Part shown: piece after piece, positions 8,334 to 18,129 of the stretch | Numbering within the stretch: position 1 is the stretch's first letter | Layout: each line of letters starts with the position of its first letter | Assembly (NCBI RefSeq): GCF_001700435.1 | Contig: NZ_LYPC01000016.1 | Span: 152,961 to 216,960 of the forward strand | Direction of reading: 5' to 3' | Origin: Paenibacillus pectinilyticus | GTDB taxonomy: Bacteria; Bacillota; Bacilli; Paenibacillales; NBRC-103111 | DNA: 64,000 bases | The notes under the pieces: generated by a model | What the model was told of the DNA's origin: nothing | Database searches by the model: none | The model's input: only the letters and a program-made list of their open reading frames with translations | Program-made: the position numbers and the translations under genes

Positions 8334-10466
8334 TCATTGGTCTTCATAGGTTAGACCATGACCCAGTATGTATCGATTACCATTGCTATCTTTATAGGCA
8401 TAGGTGAGTCCTTCGGGCATATAGTTGTCCTTATCATAACCCGACACATCGTTTCTCGACACGCAATTCCCATTTTCATCAACCGCAATGACGGCTTCAC
8501 TCGCTGGCAAGGTTAATGGTAATACACCGATAGGCCGGATGTTGCCTGCCATAACTTCAAATTGTGCCTTATAGAAGGTATCGTAGCCTGCAATCAAAGC
8601 ATCTGCCAATGGCTCAACATGGCCGAGGATCCATGGCAAAGTCACATTGACACTCATAATAACTTTACCGCCACGGCTATGAATGCTTTCTGCAACTTCT
8701 CTTAGATGATCCATACCGGTTAAGGTCGTTTCTTGGTAGGAAGAACCATCTAGAGCGGTTTCTGTCTTATTCTCACAAATTTCAAGCTCCAATAATCCTG
8801 GCGTAGCAGAGAAATAAGCGCCCGATTTGGGGTGTAAGAACACAATCGCGATTTCAGCTTCCTCATAGTGATCAGTTAACGTAAAATGTCCAAGCTCCTG
8901 ACATTCTCTCTTTGCTTTTGCCGTGTATGCAGTTGCTCGTTCTGTCTCCTTATGAAAAACTTCCACATAAACCAACTTATTCCCTAGTTTTTCAACAGTT
9001 AAAGGCAATGTCTGCTTTTGATTCTTCAGCACGGTTACTGACTTTATATGCGCTTGATACGCAGCTTCCCAATGAGCAGGGTTACTAACGGTTGCTGTAG
9101 CTGCATCTGTTGAAACATAGGTACGATCATCGAACAGACCTAGAGTAAACATTTCGGTAAGAAGACGTACATTCGCTTGATCGATACGTTGCTCACTTAT
9201 CCATCCATTCGTGATTGCTGCTTTCAAATTTTCAATATCATTGGTATCCGCAACCAGATCTGTACCTGCGTTAATAGCTTTAGCAAAACGTTCAGCTTCG
9301 CTTAATGCTTCAACGCCCCAACTCATTTTGCTCGTAATGCCGCTGTCGCTGTTGACATAGCCTTTGAACCCTAGTTTATCTCTTAGGATATGCTGGAGGA
9401 AGTAGTGATTGAATGTAAAACCGACCTCTTCGTATGGTATGTCTTCACCCTCGAATTGTTGGACGACACTCTTCTTAATACTTGGCATCGAATAATAAGG
9501 CATAATGGAGGAAGTGCCATGATCAACCGCAGCCTGAAAGGGAGGTAAATGATACTTCTCCAGGCTTCCTGGCGTCGGATATAAATTCCACTTTCCTTGC
9601 TCATAATGAGGATCAAAGCCATTTTCCCTTGCCCCTCCACCTGGGAAATGCTTCGTTGTCATCGCAATGCTATGTGTTCCTAAGCGCTCCCCTTGAAAAC
9701 CGTCGATAATGCGGCCGATGGCATCTGCAATAAATACTGGATCTTCACCAAACGTACCATACGTCCGTTGCCATCTAGGATCTGTAACCGTATCAGCCAT
9801 ATACATATAGCCTTTTCTTATCCCCGTAGCATCCCATTCATCGTGGGCGATTTGGGCAAATTGGCTAATAAGTGAGGCATCACCGCCATTTTTAATATCG
9901 CCCTTAGCTGCTCCCGCGAGGCCTAGCGTTCCTGGCCAAGTGGAGAAAATGCCTGCTGCATCATTCATACCAAAGATAAATTCTGTATTTTCGTTTCTTG
10001 AATTAGATGCGATTAAACAAGGAATACCGAGGCGTGTTCCTTCACATACTTCGTTCATAGTATTCACCCACTCGGCCATTTGAGCTGGGCTCCAGTTATC
10101 TCTCAGAATGAAGTGACGTAAATGCATGTTTTCGAGCGTATGCGTGGTTCCCATTACTTTGGTAATGGCGAAAATACTTTCTCCCTTTTCAACAATACCT
10201 TCATCCAGCACACCATTGTGACTTGTCTTACTCTTATCCTTCTGAGAAAGCCCCATCTGACGTGTATTAATCAGCATCATCCCGATCTTCTCATCTACAT
10301 TCATCAAAGAAACCAGGTTCTCTGCCCGTTCCTTCGGACTCAAACGCCAATCTTTATAGGGATCTAGTTTCCCGTTGCCATTCAAATCTTTAAATTGTAA
10401 TCCATCCACTTCCATGATGTTCTTGGATCTCACTTCTAAATGAGGTTGTTTCTTGTCCATTTCCAT
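8334..10466 (-). CDS. Glycoside hydrolase family 3 enzyme
   Basis: A 710-residue GH3 protein, probably an exo-acting beta-glucosidase or beta-xylosidase. The N-terminal barrel shows KHFPGGG (~272-278) and the nucleophile Asp ~374 in YVNSDSGIT. The C-terminal alpha/beta sandwich follows (VIMSVNVTLPWILGH, ending GHGLTYED). Near residues 26-38 a calcium-loop-like DLNGNGKLDPYKDW is seen, common in one GH3 subgroup. There is no signal peptide, so it is cytoplasmic and would act on imported oligosaccharides. ATG 10466 is chosen over TTG 10472 because AGGAGG is then 8 nt away. It is divergent from an AraC regulator, and a cre-like site lies in its leader. Confidence 0.93.
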   Translation of the reverse strand: MEMDKKQPHLEVRSKNIMEVDGLQFKDLNGNGKLDPYKDWRLSPKERAENLVSLMNVDEKIGMMLINTRQMGLSQKDKSKTSHNGVLDEGIVEKGESIFAITKVMGTTHTLENMHLRHFILRDNWSPAQMAEWVNTMNEVCEGTRLGIPCLIASNSRNENTEFIFGMNDAAGIFSTWPGTLGLAGAAKGDIKNGGDASLISQFAQIAHDEWDATGIRKGYMYMADTVTDPRWQRTYGTFGEDPVFIADAIGRIIDGFQGERLGTHSIAMTTKHFPGGGARENGFDPHYEQGKWNLYPTPGSLEKYHLPPFQAAVDHGTSSIMPYYSMPSIKKSVVQQFEGEDIPYEEVGFTFNHYFLQHILRDKLGFKGYVNSDSGITSKMSWGVEALSEAERFAKAINAGTDLVADTNDIENLKAAITNGWISEQRIDQANVRLLTEMFTLGLFDDRTYVSTDAATATVSNPAHWEAAYQAHIKSVTVLKNQKQTLPLTVEKLGNKLVYVEVFHKETERATAYTAKAKRECQELGHFTLTDHYEEAEIAIVFLHPKSGAYFSATPGLLELEICENKTETALDGSSYQETTLTGMDHLREVAESIHSRGGKVIMSVNVTLPWILGHVEPLADALIAGYDTFYKAQFEVMAGNIRPIGVLPLTLPASEAVIAVDENGNCVSRNDVSGYDKDNYMPEGLTYAYKDSNGNRYILGHGLTYEDQ

Positions 10467-10488
10467 GATCAATACCTCCTAATGAATG

Positions 10489-10502
10489 GGTTACCGCTTT
10501 CT
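10489..10502 (-). promoter_or_regulatory. cre-like site (CcpA) in the GH3 leader
   Basis: Minus strand AGAAAGCGGTAACC resembles the catabolite-responsive element TGWAAGCGNTNNCA apart from its ends. It lies just upstream of the GH3 ribosome site, where CcpA could block transcription when glucose is present. Confidence 0.5.
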
Positions 10503-10607
10503 TGATTTACTGTTATACTGCTATAATAACAACAAAATATTGAAAATAAATGATACTTATTGCTAGAAATATTGTAATTATTGCTGTTCGAAAGGAAGCC
10601 AATCCCC

Positions 10608-11519
10608 ATGAAGCCATCTGTTCTTATTCCAGTCATCAGTCATGGTTTTGAAATGAATTACTTTAGTAAATCTCACGATTGGCTTATGAAAAATAACGAG
10701 TCTTCCCTTCATCCTTCCCAAATCCAGGATTTATTCCGATTACATAGGCACGATGTGACAGAAATCCTTGTATTTTTAGAGGGGGAGGTCGAATTTTTTT
10801 GTGAAGGTCAGTCCTATTCCCTCAAGAGAGGAGATGTTGTAATCATCCCTCCTTATGCCGTTCATCAAGCGGTTGTTAAAAATTTCGATACCTATAAACG
10901 CATCATTGTTAGTGTCAGTGAACATTTAATGGATGACTTTATGTCTAGCTCCCCCTCTATGAAAGAGCATGTTATCAATCAAAAGACACAAGGCTCCTAC
11001 GTGCTCCATCTGCATGCCAAAATCTTTCAACATATCACTTCTTCTCTTCAAGAAATGAATCAAAGACTAACAAATGGGGAAAACAATCATTCCTTTTCGA
11101 TCAACTATTTATTATTCCAAGTACTTCAGGACATCTTTGACCCTGCAAGCAGTATCCCAAATCTTTCTAACAAAAATGAACAAGACCCCAGATTCATAGC
11201 TATACTTGAATACATTGAATCTCATTTGACAGAGTCGGATTTAAGCTTAGATAACGTATCCGATTATTTCCATTTAAATAAATACTACTTCTCTCATTAC
11301 TTCACAAAAAATATGAACCTTCCCTTTTATCGCTATGTATCCTTAAAGCGACTATCCTACGCTGTAACTATGATTAGACAAAATCAAATATCCATAGAGC
11401 ATATTTCCTTAAAATGTGGATTTCCCGATTATTCCAGCTTTTATAGGCTGTTCAAAAAGGAATACAACCTTTCCCCGAAAAAGTTACAAAAAGAATTCAA
11501 ACACTTACAGCCTAAATAA
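10608..11519 (+). CDS. AraC-family regulator with N-terminal cupin
   Basis: A 303-residue protein. Residues ~40-115 form a cupin-like sugar-sensing domain (RHDVTEILVFLEGEVEFFCE, LKRGDVVIIPPYAVH). The last ~100 residues hold two HTH motifs (LDNVSDYFHLNKYYFSHYFT, IEHISLKCGFPDYSSFYRLF). ATG 10608 has AAAGGAAG upstream; the TTG at 10581 does not. It is divergently transcribed from the GH3 gene across ~140 bp and probably controls it. The cupin type suggests an aromatic or sugar ligand, unknown here. It is more AT-rich than its neighbours. Confidence 0.92.
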   Translation: MKPSVLIPVISHGFEMNYFSKSHDWLMKNNESSLHPSQIQDLFRLHRHDVTEILVFLEGEVEFFCEGQSYSLKRGDVVIIPPYAVHQAVVKNFDTYKRIIVSVSEHLMDDFMSSSPSMKEHVINQKTQGSYVLHLHAKIFQHITSSLQEMNQRLTNGENNHSFSINYLLFQVLQDIFDPASSIPNLSNKNEQDPRFIAILEYIESHLTESDLSLDNVSDYFHLNKYYFSHYFTKNMNLPFYRYVSLKRLSYAVTMIRQNQISIEHISLKCGFPDYSSFYRLFKKEYNLSPKKLQKEFKHLQPK

Positions 11520-11552
11520 TGAAACTAACGGCATAAACCCACACAGCTTAAA

Positions 11553-11584
11553 GTAAGAAAGCCTCCGCCACCCCGGCGAAGGCT
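11553..11584 (-). terminator. Intrinsic terminator after the importer operon
   Basis: Minus strand AGCCTTCGCC / GGCGGAGGCT (one U-G pair), loop GGGGT, followed by TTTCTTACTT. It lies just past the stop of the binding-protein gene at 11598. Confidence 0.85.
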
Positions 11585-11597
11585 CTTCCCACTTCAA

Positions 11598-12935
11598 TTA
11601 CTTTTTCGAATCCACCAGCTTCTGAATCTTATCCTGCGCGGTTTTGATCGTCGTATCGATATCCTGATTTTTCAGCATCATTTTATCGAATTCTTCTTGC
11701 ATGATTTTCTCGACCTCGGCTTGATATGTCAGCGGTGTGGCTACTTTCGCAGCCGCCGTGTTTTTCAACACATACAGTAGCGATTCTTTATCTACCATAG
11801 CAGGCGACTTCGTTTTGGAAACGATTTGATCAACGACTTGATCCAGGTTTGCTTTTTTCCAAGAAGGAATGAAACGGCCCTGCAGCACGAGACCTTCGGT
11901 TGTGAACCAACGAATGAAGGTATACGCTTCTTGCTTATGCTTCGAGTTATTGTAAATGGCAAAGTTGTCTCCACCAACTGGCGTTACGTTAGGCTCTCCT
12001 TTGTTCATCGTCGGCCATGGTGCAAAGACTGTCTTGAACGTCGCTGGCACTGCGTCCGAGCCGCCTGTTTCCGCAATAATGAAGGAGCCTACAGCCATCA
12101 TACTCGTATTCTGATTGAAGTATTGCGGACGGTAGTTCAGCTTCTGGCTCAGCACCTCGGCGTACGGGGTCGCTGACTTATCCTTCTCTGCCTGCAAGCG
12201 CAGCTCTAAGGATTTACGCATGAATGGCGTGTTAATATTGGCGCTTTTCCCATCATCGGTGACGAGGCCGGAGTTTTGCATTTGACCAAATTGAGCCAGG
12301 TATGTGAAGTTAATAAAGGTATGGAAAAACGTGCCGTAACGTGTTTTGCCGCCCTCGGTCTTCGTCATTTTCTTCGCATAGTCGAGGTAGTCATCCCATG
12401 TCCAGTTTTTCGGCACGGTCAGACCCGCTTCTTTCAAATGGTTTTCATTAATGGTAACGAACTGTGTCACGGATTTCCCTGGAATGCCATAGGTTTTGCC
12501 ATTTAATTGTGTAGCACCCATATACTCGTCATCGATCTTGATGCCATCTTTATTCAAATAGGCGTCCAGTGGCTCGAACATGCCCAGCGCAGCACGCTGA
12601 GTCAGATAGCTCGACGCCGGGAGCATGATCACATCCATATCTTCGGCCGACGCTGCCGCAAGGTCAATTTTTTTAAGCGCTTCTAAGGAGTTGTTATCGC
12701 CAGCAGACACGAATTCCACCTTAATATTCGGATATTTCTTCTCGAAGGCATCGATGACAACATCAAAACCATCATTCTTTAAGTTGTTCCACGTATGCAG
12801 CTTGATCGTTACTGGCTTGCCACTGGCACTCGATGCTGGCGTCGTGCTGCCTTCTGTTCCTTTGGATGCACATCCTGTAAGCAGTACAACTGCTGCCGTC
12901 ATGCCAATTGCGGTTTGTTTCCATGTTGTTTTCAT
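11598..12935 (-). CDS. ABC sugar importer, solute-binding lipoprotein (family 1)
   Basis: A 445-residue extracellular binding protein with a lipoprotein signal (lipobox LLTGC, Cys ~22), followed by a flexible Ser/Thr/Gly linker and a family 1 fold (VTIKLHTWNNLKND, KYPNIKVEFV, TYGIPGKSVT). It is the last gene of a three-gene operon after two permeases (14755 to 11598, minus strand). No ATPase is encoded nearby, so a shared MsmX-type ATPase elsewhere is likely. The neighbouring sulfatase and GH3 enzyme suggest an oligosaccharide substrate, perhaps sulfated; this is inference. Confidence 0.94.
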   Translation of the reverse strand: MKTTWKQTAIGMTAAVVLLTGCASKGTEGSTTPASSASGKPVTIKLHTWNNLKNDGFDVVIDAFEKKYPNIKVEFVSAGDNNSLEALKKIDLAAASAEDMDVIMLPASSYLTQRAALGMFEPLDAYLNKDGIKIDDEYMGATQLNGKTYGIPGKSVTQFVTINENHLKEAGLTVPKNWTWDDYLDYAKKMTKTEGGKTRYGTFFHTFINFTYLAQFGQMQNSGLVTDDGKSANINTPFMRKSLELRLQAEKDKSATPYAEVLSQKLNYRPQYFNQNTSMMAVGSFIIAETGGSDAVPATFKTVFAPWPTMNKGEPNVTPVGGDNFAIYNNSKHKQEAYTFIRWFTTEGLVLQGRFIPSWKKANLDQVVDQIVSKTKSPAMVDKESLLYVLKNTAAAKVATPLTYQAEVEKIMQEEFDKMMLKNQDIDTTIKTAQDKIQKLVDSKK

Positions 12936-12964
12936 CCTATAAATTCCCCCTAAGTCTGAATGTA

Positions 12965-13795
12965 CTAACCCTTGACGCTTCCTGAAGCAACACCCTCAAT
13001 GACATGCTTTTGACCTATGATGAAAATAATCAACAAAGGAAGAATAGCTGAAACGGCTGCTGCCATGATCAGAGATAAGTACTCGCCGTTCACATCAGCA
13101 AATTTCCGCATGCCCAGTTGAAGGGTGAACAAATGTTCGGAACGCAGGAAAATAAGTGGATTCTGATAATCATTCCATGTCCAGATGAAGCGCAAGATCA
13201 TATAGGTGGCCATCGCTGGTCTCACTAACGGAAGTGTAATCCGATAAAAGGTCACCCAGTGGTTCGCACCATCCATGCGGGCAGATTCGATAATTTCGTT
13301 ATGAATGCCCATGAAAAACTGCCGAAGCAAAAACGTACCGAGCACGCCTGAGGCGCCAATTAAAACAAGACCCAGATGGCTGTCGAATAAGCCTAACCAG
13401 CGGAACATGATGAATTGCGGCACGAGAATTGCTTGATGCGGAATCATGAACGTTGCAAGCACGAGTACGAAGATGAGATCGCGCCCCTTGAAGACCACTT
13501 TCGAGAAGCCGTAAGCCGCCATACAGGAGATGAGCAAAGAAAAAAGTGTCGTCATGATCGTGACTTTCAAGCTATTCCAATAATATAGCGTAAAAGGCAG
13601 GGCGCCTGCCCACACTTCGCTATAATTTTTTGAAGCCTGCCAGGTGTGAGGAATCCACTGAATCGGATAAGTCAGAACATCCAGCTCCGGCTTGAAGGAG
13701 GCGGAAAGCATCCAAACAAACGGCAGAACGAAGATAATGCCCCCAAGCGCCATGCCTAGTGTGATTAACGTGCGATAGAGTCGAATTCTTGGCAT
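12965..13795 (-). CDS. ABC sugar importer permease (MalG type)
   Basis: A 276-residue inner-membrane subunit with six predicted TM segments. The EAA loop ESARMDGANHWVTFYRITLPL contacts the ATPase. GGGAGGTGATCCT places the ribosome site before ATG 13795. It ends 29 bp before the binding-protein gene and starts 15 bp after the partner permease, so the three are co-transcribed. Confidence 0.95.
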   Translation of the reverse strand: MPRIRLYRTLITLGMALGGIIFVLPFVWMLSASFKPELDVLTYPIQWIPHTWQASKNYSEVWAGALPFTLYYWNSLKVTIMTTLFSLLISCMAAYGFSKVVFKGRDLIFVLVLATFMIPHQAILVPQFIMFRWLGLFDSHLGLVLIGASGVLGTFLLRQFFMGIHNEIIESARMDGANHWVTFYRITLPLVRPAMATYMILRFIWTWNDYQNPLIFLRSEHLFTLQLGMRKFADVNGEYLSLIMAAAVSAILPLLIIFIIGQKHVIEGVASGSVKG

Positions 13796-13810
13796 AGGAT
13801 CACCTCCCGA

Positions 13811-14755
13811 TTAATAATTTACCCATTTCTTCTGGCCAATCCATTGAATTAACGTGATAAGTAGAATGAAGAACAGCAGAATCATCCCAATAGCAGATGC
13901 ATAACCAGATTTCAAATTAATGAACGCGGTTTCATATAAGTAGAACACGATAACCGATGTCGAGCCGGCCGGTCCACCATTTGTCAGAATCATGATGAGA
14001 TCGAACGCTTTGAAGGACGATACAATCCCCGTTATCAGCAGGAAAAATGTTGTTGGTGACAGCATCGGCAGCGTAACGGAGAAGAATTGTTTTATCGGCG
14101 ATGCACCGTCAATCCCAGCTGCTTCATATAGATCTTTAGGAATATTTTGCAAGCCTGCTAGAAAGATAATCATATTAAACCCGAGCGACGCCCACACCAT
14201 AATGATCATGACGGAAAGGAGTGCATAGCTGGGATCAGCCAGCCACATCGGTGGATGTGCAATGCCTATCGATTTCAAGAAGCCATTGATCGGTCCACTG
14301 TTCGGATGAAATAAAATTCGCCAGAGAACGGCTACCGCAACAAAGCTGGAGATAAAGGGCATGAAATAGATGACTTTGAAAAAGGTTTTGAAGTAGGTGG
14401 CTGAATTAATCAGCACAGCCAAGACCAGTGACAGGAACATGGCGACGGGTACGACACCCATTAAGTAGATATTATTTTTAATCGCCCGCAAGAAGCTTTC
14501 GTCATGTAACAGACCTTGGTAATTCGTGACCCCGATGAACTTGATGTGCCCTATGCCTGTAATAAAATTCCAATCCGTAAAGGAGATCAAAGCGGACAGC
14601 AGAATCGGGATAATCGTGAGTACCGTCGTTGTAATCAACATTGGCGAGATAAACAAATAACCCGCGATTGTATCGTAAAATGACTGCTTACGCGCATAAC
14701 GGGGTGTTGTCTGGCTCTTCGCATCCGTTACACTTTTGGTTAACACTTGTTCCAT
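13811..14755 (-). CDS. ABC sugar importer permease (MalF type)
   Basis: A 314-residue membrane protein and first gene of the importer operon. The first TM segment is at about residue 30 (TIAGYLFISPMLITTTVLTI); the EAA loop is EAAGIDGASPIKQFFSVTLP. It forms a heterodimer with the 12965-13795 product. Its promoter is shared back-to-back with the sulfatase gene (14787-14910). Confidence 0.95.
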   Translation of the reverse strand: MEQVLTKSVTDAKSQTTPRYARKQSFYDTIAGYLFISPMLITTTVLTIIPILLSALISFTDWNFITGIGHIKFIGVTNYQGLLHDESFLRAIKNNIYLMGVVPVAMFLSLVLAVLINSATYFKTFFKVIYFMPFISSFVAVAVLWRILFHPNSGPINGFLKSIGIAHPPMWLADPSYALLSVMIIMVWASLGFNMIIFLAGLQNIPKDLYEAAGIDGASPIKQFFSVTLPMLSPTTFFLLITGIVSSFKAFDLIMILTNGGPAGSTSVIVFYLYETAFINLKSGYASAIGMILLFFILLITLIQWIGQKKWVNY

Positions 14756-14786
14756 GTAATCACCTCAATCATCGTTGTATACGCTC

Positions 14787-14910
14787 ATTATAGGAGCCTC
14801 GACTAGGAAATACATGAAACGAATTTTTCTATTTGCGAAAAAAAATGCGCGAATTTTTTTGGTTTTTGCAAAATTCGTTGAATGTGCTAGGCGCCAAAAC
14901 TCACTATTAT
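14787..14910. promoter_or_regulatory. Divergent promoters with a shared activator box
   Basis: Two divergent promoters. Minus: AAATTCGTT starts at 14826, 34 nt from its first base to TATAAT (14792-14787). Plus: AAATTCGTT at 14871-14879, 34 nt to TATTAT (14905-14910). Between them the DNA is a near-palindrome centred near 14849 (A-tract, GCGC, T-tract). Neither promoter has a clear -35. This fits a regulator, likely the YesN-type protein at 18122, bound next to RNA polymerase on both sides. Confidence 0.65.
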
Positions 14911-14944
14911 AGTAAGTATCCAACAGCCAAAGGAGAGACGAACG

Positions 14945-16306
14945 ATGGATAAGAAACCGAATATTTTATTTCTGATGAGTGATGAACATCGCCCGGATGT
15001 TGCCGGTTGGGCGGGCAATACCGTTATACGCACTCCCATTATGGATAAGCTTGCTAAGGATGGTGTTGTTTTCAGCAATGCCTATACCCCTTCCCCGATC
15101 TGCATTCCCGCTCGCCAATGTATCATGTCGGGTCAGCTCCCTCGTACGAGCAAGTGCGAGAAGTTCGGGCAGGATTTAGCCCCTGGCTCCATGACCTTCG
15201 CTAGGCAATTCGCCTTAGAGGGCTATGAAACGGTCGTCAGTGGGAAGCTTCATCACCTCGGAACGGATCAAATGCAGGGCTGGACGTCACGAATCAGCGG
15301 AGATATCCAAGTAAACCCCTATTATATCGGCGGTAAGGCGATGGATCATCGCAAACATTTCGCAGAAGTCAAATGGTCGAATGCCAAAGAAATTACACGC
15401 GCTGGCGTCGGCAGAGGGCTATGCGTATCTCATGACGAGTACGCTGTGCAGGGAGCAAAGCAGTTTATCGAGGATTTTTTCTGCAATCCGTACTATGATA
15501 GAGATCAAACACAACCATTACTCCTGAAGGTAAGCTTGCTTCAACCACACTATCCATACTTTACGAGCGAAGATAAATTTAATTATTATTTAAATCGTGT
15601 AGATCCTTATTTGAACGAAGAAGTGTTTGATCATCCGTTTCTGTCCCAACATCAAGTGAAAGCAGGTTCTGATGTCACAGAGCGCGATCTGCGCCGAGCC
15701 ACAGCAGCCTACTATGGGATGGTTGAAACGATCGATAGCCTGTACGGGGAAGTGCTAGATGCCCTCACCCACGCCGGGCAAAACCTCGATGACTGGATCA
15801 TCGTCTATACGAGTGATCATGGCGAGATGCTGGGGGAGCATGGTATTTGGGAGAAGCAGAAGTTCTTCGAGGCAAGCGCTAGAGTTCCGCTGATCATCCG
15901 TTACCCACGGAAGTTCCCAGATGGCGGCGTTGTGGAAGAGAACGTCAATCTTTGTGACCTTTTTGCAACCTTATGCGATCTGTCCGATACGCCTGTTCCG
16001 CAAGAGCTCGATAGTCGAAGTCTTGTCCCCCTCATGGCCAAAAACGGAGAAGCGTGGAATAATGAAACCATCTCGCAATTTATGGGCACTAATCTCATGA
16101 TCAAGCGCGATCATCTCAAGTATCAATATTATGGCGAAACGATGCCCGAGGTGCTATTCGATTTACACCGAAACCCGGAGGAATCGCTTAATTTCATTGA
16201 TGAACCGGAGTATGCGCAGCAAGTGGTGCAGTTCCGTAAGCGTCGCGGCGAGCTAGGCTTCGGGCCTGAGGCTGATCCCTCTTATCAGAACGCAGGATAC
16301 GTATAA
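14945..16306 (+). CDS. Cys-type sulfatase
   Basis: A 453-residue sulfatase of the alkaline-phosphatase-like superfamily, hydrolysing a sulfate ester. The N-terminus PNILFLMSDEHRPD carries metal ligands. The maturation motif C-I-P-A-R (Cys53-Arg57) fits C-x-P-x-R, so Cys53 should be converted to formylglycine. The second metal/acid site is in YTSDHGEMLGEHG. There is no signal peptide, so it acts in the cytoplasm on imported sulfated sugars, or on another sulfate/phosphonate ester. AAGGAGAG precedes ATG 14945. It is followed after 35 bp by a YesM/YesN pair, and no formylglycine-generating enzyme is in the window. Confidence 0.93.
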   Translation: MDKKPNILFLMSDEHRPDVAGWAGNTVIRTPIMDKLAKDGVVFSNAYTPSPICIPARQCIMSGQLPRTSKCEKFGQDLAPGSMTFARQFALEGYETVVSGKLHHLGTDQMQGWTSRISGDIQVNPYYIGGKAMDHRKHFAEVKWSNAKEITRAGVGRGLCVSHDEYAVQGAKQFIEDFFCNPYYDRDQTQPLLLKVSLLQPHYPYFTSEDKFNYYLNRVDPYLNEEVFDHPFLSQHQVKAGSDVTERDLRRATAAYYGMVETIDSLYGEVLDALTHAGQNLDDWIIVYTSDHGEMLGEHGIWEKQKFFEASARVPLIIRYPRKFPDGGVVEENVNLCDLFATLCDLSDTPVPQELDSRSLVPLMAKNGEAWNNETISQFMGTNLMIKRDHLKYQYYGETMPEVLFDLHRNPEESLNFIDEPEYAQQVVQFRKRRGELGFGPEADPSYQNAGYV

Positions 16307-16341
16307 CAGCTAGAGAAACAACCTAGGGAGGTCATCCAGAC

Positions 16342-18129
16342 ATGCGATTCCTACAATATCTTCATAGACTATCACTTCGGCAGAAGCTCATTCTTACATC
16401 GATCGCATGCCTGGTATTTCCTACCTTATTGATGCTTTATGTGACCATTGTGTATTCTGAACGCATTATTCGTGAGCAGACACAAGAGAAATCTGCCCAA
16501 TCGCTGCAGATCGTTCAGAATCAAATCTATAATATTTTCGATGAAATGGTTTCTATTTCCAATTTCATTCAATTCGACCCCGAGCTCCGAGGCTTGATGG
16601 AAAATGGCAAAACGGACCCGCTAGCCGCGAAACAGATCACCACACGGCTTGAACAGATCGCCGGTGAAAAGCCTGATTTGCAGTTAACTCTGCTGATGAC
16701 AGACGGCCGCGCATACTCGGACTACTCATTTTACGACTGGGACCCGCTCCTCTTCATGAAGCGTTACTGGTTCCCTAAGCTAGCCAGCTTATCTGCCTAT
16801 GACACGCTATTTATTGGTGCAGAGCCGAACTACCTTCCGCTTCAGGCCAAAGAAAATCCTTACGTATTCATGACTTCACGGATGCTGTACAGCGACTCGC
16901 CTAAGCCACTCGCATCGCTGATCGTGAGTCGATCCGAGAGTGCGATTCGTAATTTATTCGATGGGTTTACAGAGGATGTCTATTTGCTAGACGCCAATGA
17001 TCAGATCTTATCGAACCGTAATACCGGATTCATCGGGCAATCCTTTCATACGATTATGGATGTCAACCAAGTCAACCCATCAGGCATGATTCAGCTGCAT
17101 GGTACCAATCAGCTTTATACGTCCCTTCCCTTGCGCTTTGCCGGTTGGAAGCTCGTGAGTGTGGCTCCCTACGAACAACTGACAGAAAAACTCACAGGCA
17201 TGTACCATTCCGGCCTCATTCTGCAAGTCCTTTTCGCAGCAGGCTTTCTGATTGCCCTTGTCTACCTGCTACAGCGTTTCACAAAGCCGATCAAAGTACT
17301 GGGTCTTGTGGTGCAAAAAGTCGAAGCTGGCGACATGAGTGTCCGCTCGAATATTCGAGGCGGTGACGAAGTCGGGCAGTTCGGCCGCTCTTTTGACAAC
17401 ATGCTGGACCGCATCTTGGAGATGTTGGAGCATGTGAAACTCGAGCAAGAACTGAAGCGTCATGCGGAGCTAGCTATGCTGCAAGCCCAGATTCATCCGC
17501 ATTTTCTTTTTAACGTGCTAAGCTCGATACGCTTGAAGCTGTTGATGAAGGAGGATAAAGAGAACGCCGAACTAGTCGAATCCCTGTCTTCCCTGCTCCG
17601 TGCGATGATTTCCAATCAACTGGAGTTCATTCCCTTACATGCCGAGCTTGCCACGATTAAGCAGTATATGGATTTGATGAATTTTGCCATTCGGCATCCT
17701 GCTGCCGTATTTGTAGATGTGGCCCCCGAGCTGCTGATGGAAGAAATACCGCGATTTATCCTTCAGCCTCTCATCGAGAATGCCTATAAGCATGGCTTTA
17801 ATCGCAAGAAGGGCACTATCGTAATCCGTGCTCAGAAGACGGGCAGCACCTTACTCATTACGATCAAAGACGATGGCAAAGGGATGGATGACGTGACCCT
17901 CCGGCAATTACAAGAACGCCTCCTTCGCAACAAGCAGCAGATCGTCATCCAATCCGCGATGCTGGATGGCACACGTTCTTCCGGTATCGGTCTTTCGAAT
18001 GTATACGAACGGCTTAAATTGATTTATGGCGATCTTTTCGAGATGAACATTCACAGCCAGCCACAACAAGGAATGACGATTGAACTCCATATTCCTGCTG
18101 ATTTCAGAAGGAGTGAACCTCTTGTATAA
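16342..18129 (+). CDS. YesM-type sensor histidine kinase
   Basis: A 595-residue kinase. TM1 is at ~15-35 and TM2 at ~295-315, with an extracytoplasmic sensor (Cache-like) between. A HAMP linker follows (KVEAGDMSVRSNIRGGDEVG). The His_kinase domain has the hallmark QAQIHPHFLFNVLSSIRLKL, and the ATPase has the NAYKHGF N-box and DDGKGMD. AGGGAGG precedes ATG 16342. It overlaps the response regulator by 8 nt. Such pairs usually sense a saccharide outside the cell and switch on an adjacent importer. Confidence 0.95.
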   Translation: MRFLQYLHRLSLRQKLILTSIACLVFPTLLMLYVTIVYSERIIREQTQEKSAQSLQIVQNQIYNIFDEMVSISNFIQFDPELRGLMENGKTDPLAAKQITTRLEQIAGEKPDLQLTLLMTDGRAYSDYSFYDWDPLLFMKRYWFPKLASLSAYDTLFIGAEPNYLPLQAKENPYVFMTSRMLYSDSPKPLASLIVSRSESAIRNLFDGFTEDVYLLDANDQILSNRNTGFIGQSFHTIMDVNQVNPSGMIQLHGTNQLYTSLPLRFAGWKLVSVAPYEQLTEKLTGMYHSGLILQVLFAAGFLIALVYLLQRFTKPIKVLGLVVQKVEAGDMSVRSNIRGGDEVGQFGRSFDNMLDRILEMLEHVKLEQELKRHAELAMLQAQIHPHFLFNVLSSIRLKLLMKEDKENAELVESLSSLLRAMISNQLEFIPLHAELATIKQYMDLMNFAIRHPAAVFVDVAPELLMEEIPRFILQPLIENAYKHGFNRKKGTIVIRAQKTGSTLLITIKDDGKGMDDVTLRQLQERLLRNKQQIVIQSAMLDGTRSSGIGLSNVYERLKLIYGDLFEMNIHSQPQQGMTIELHIPADFRRSEPLV

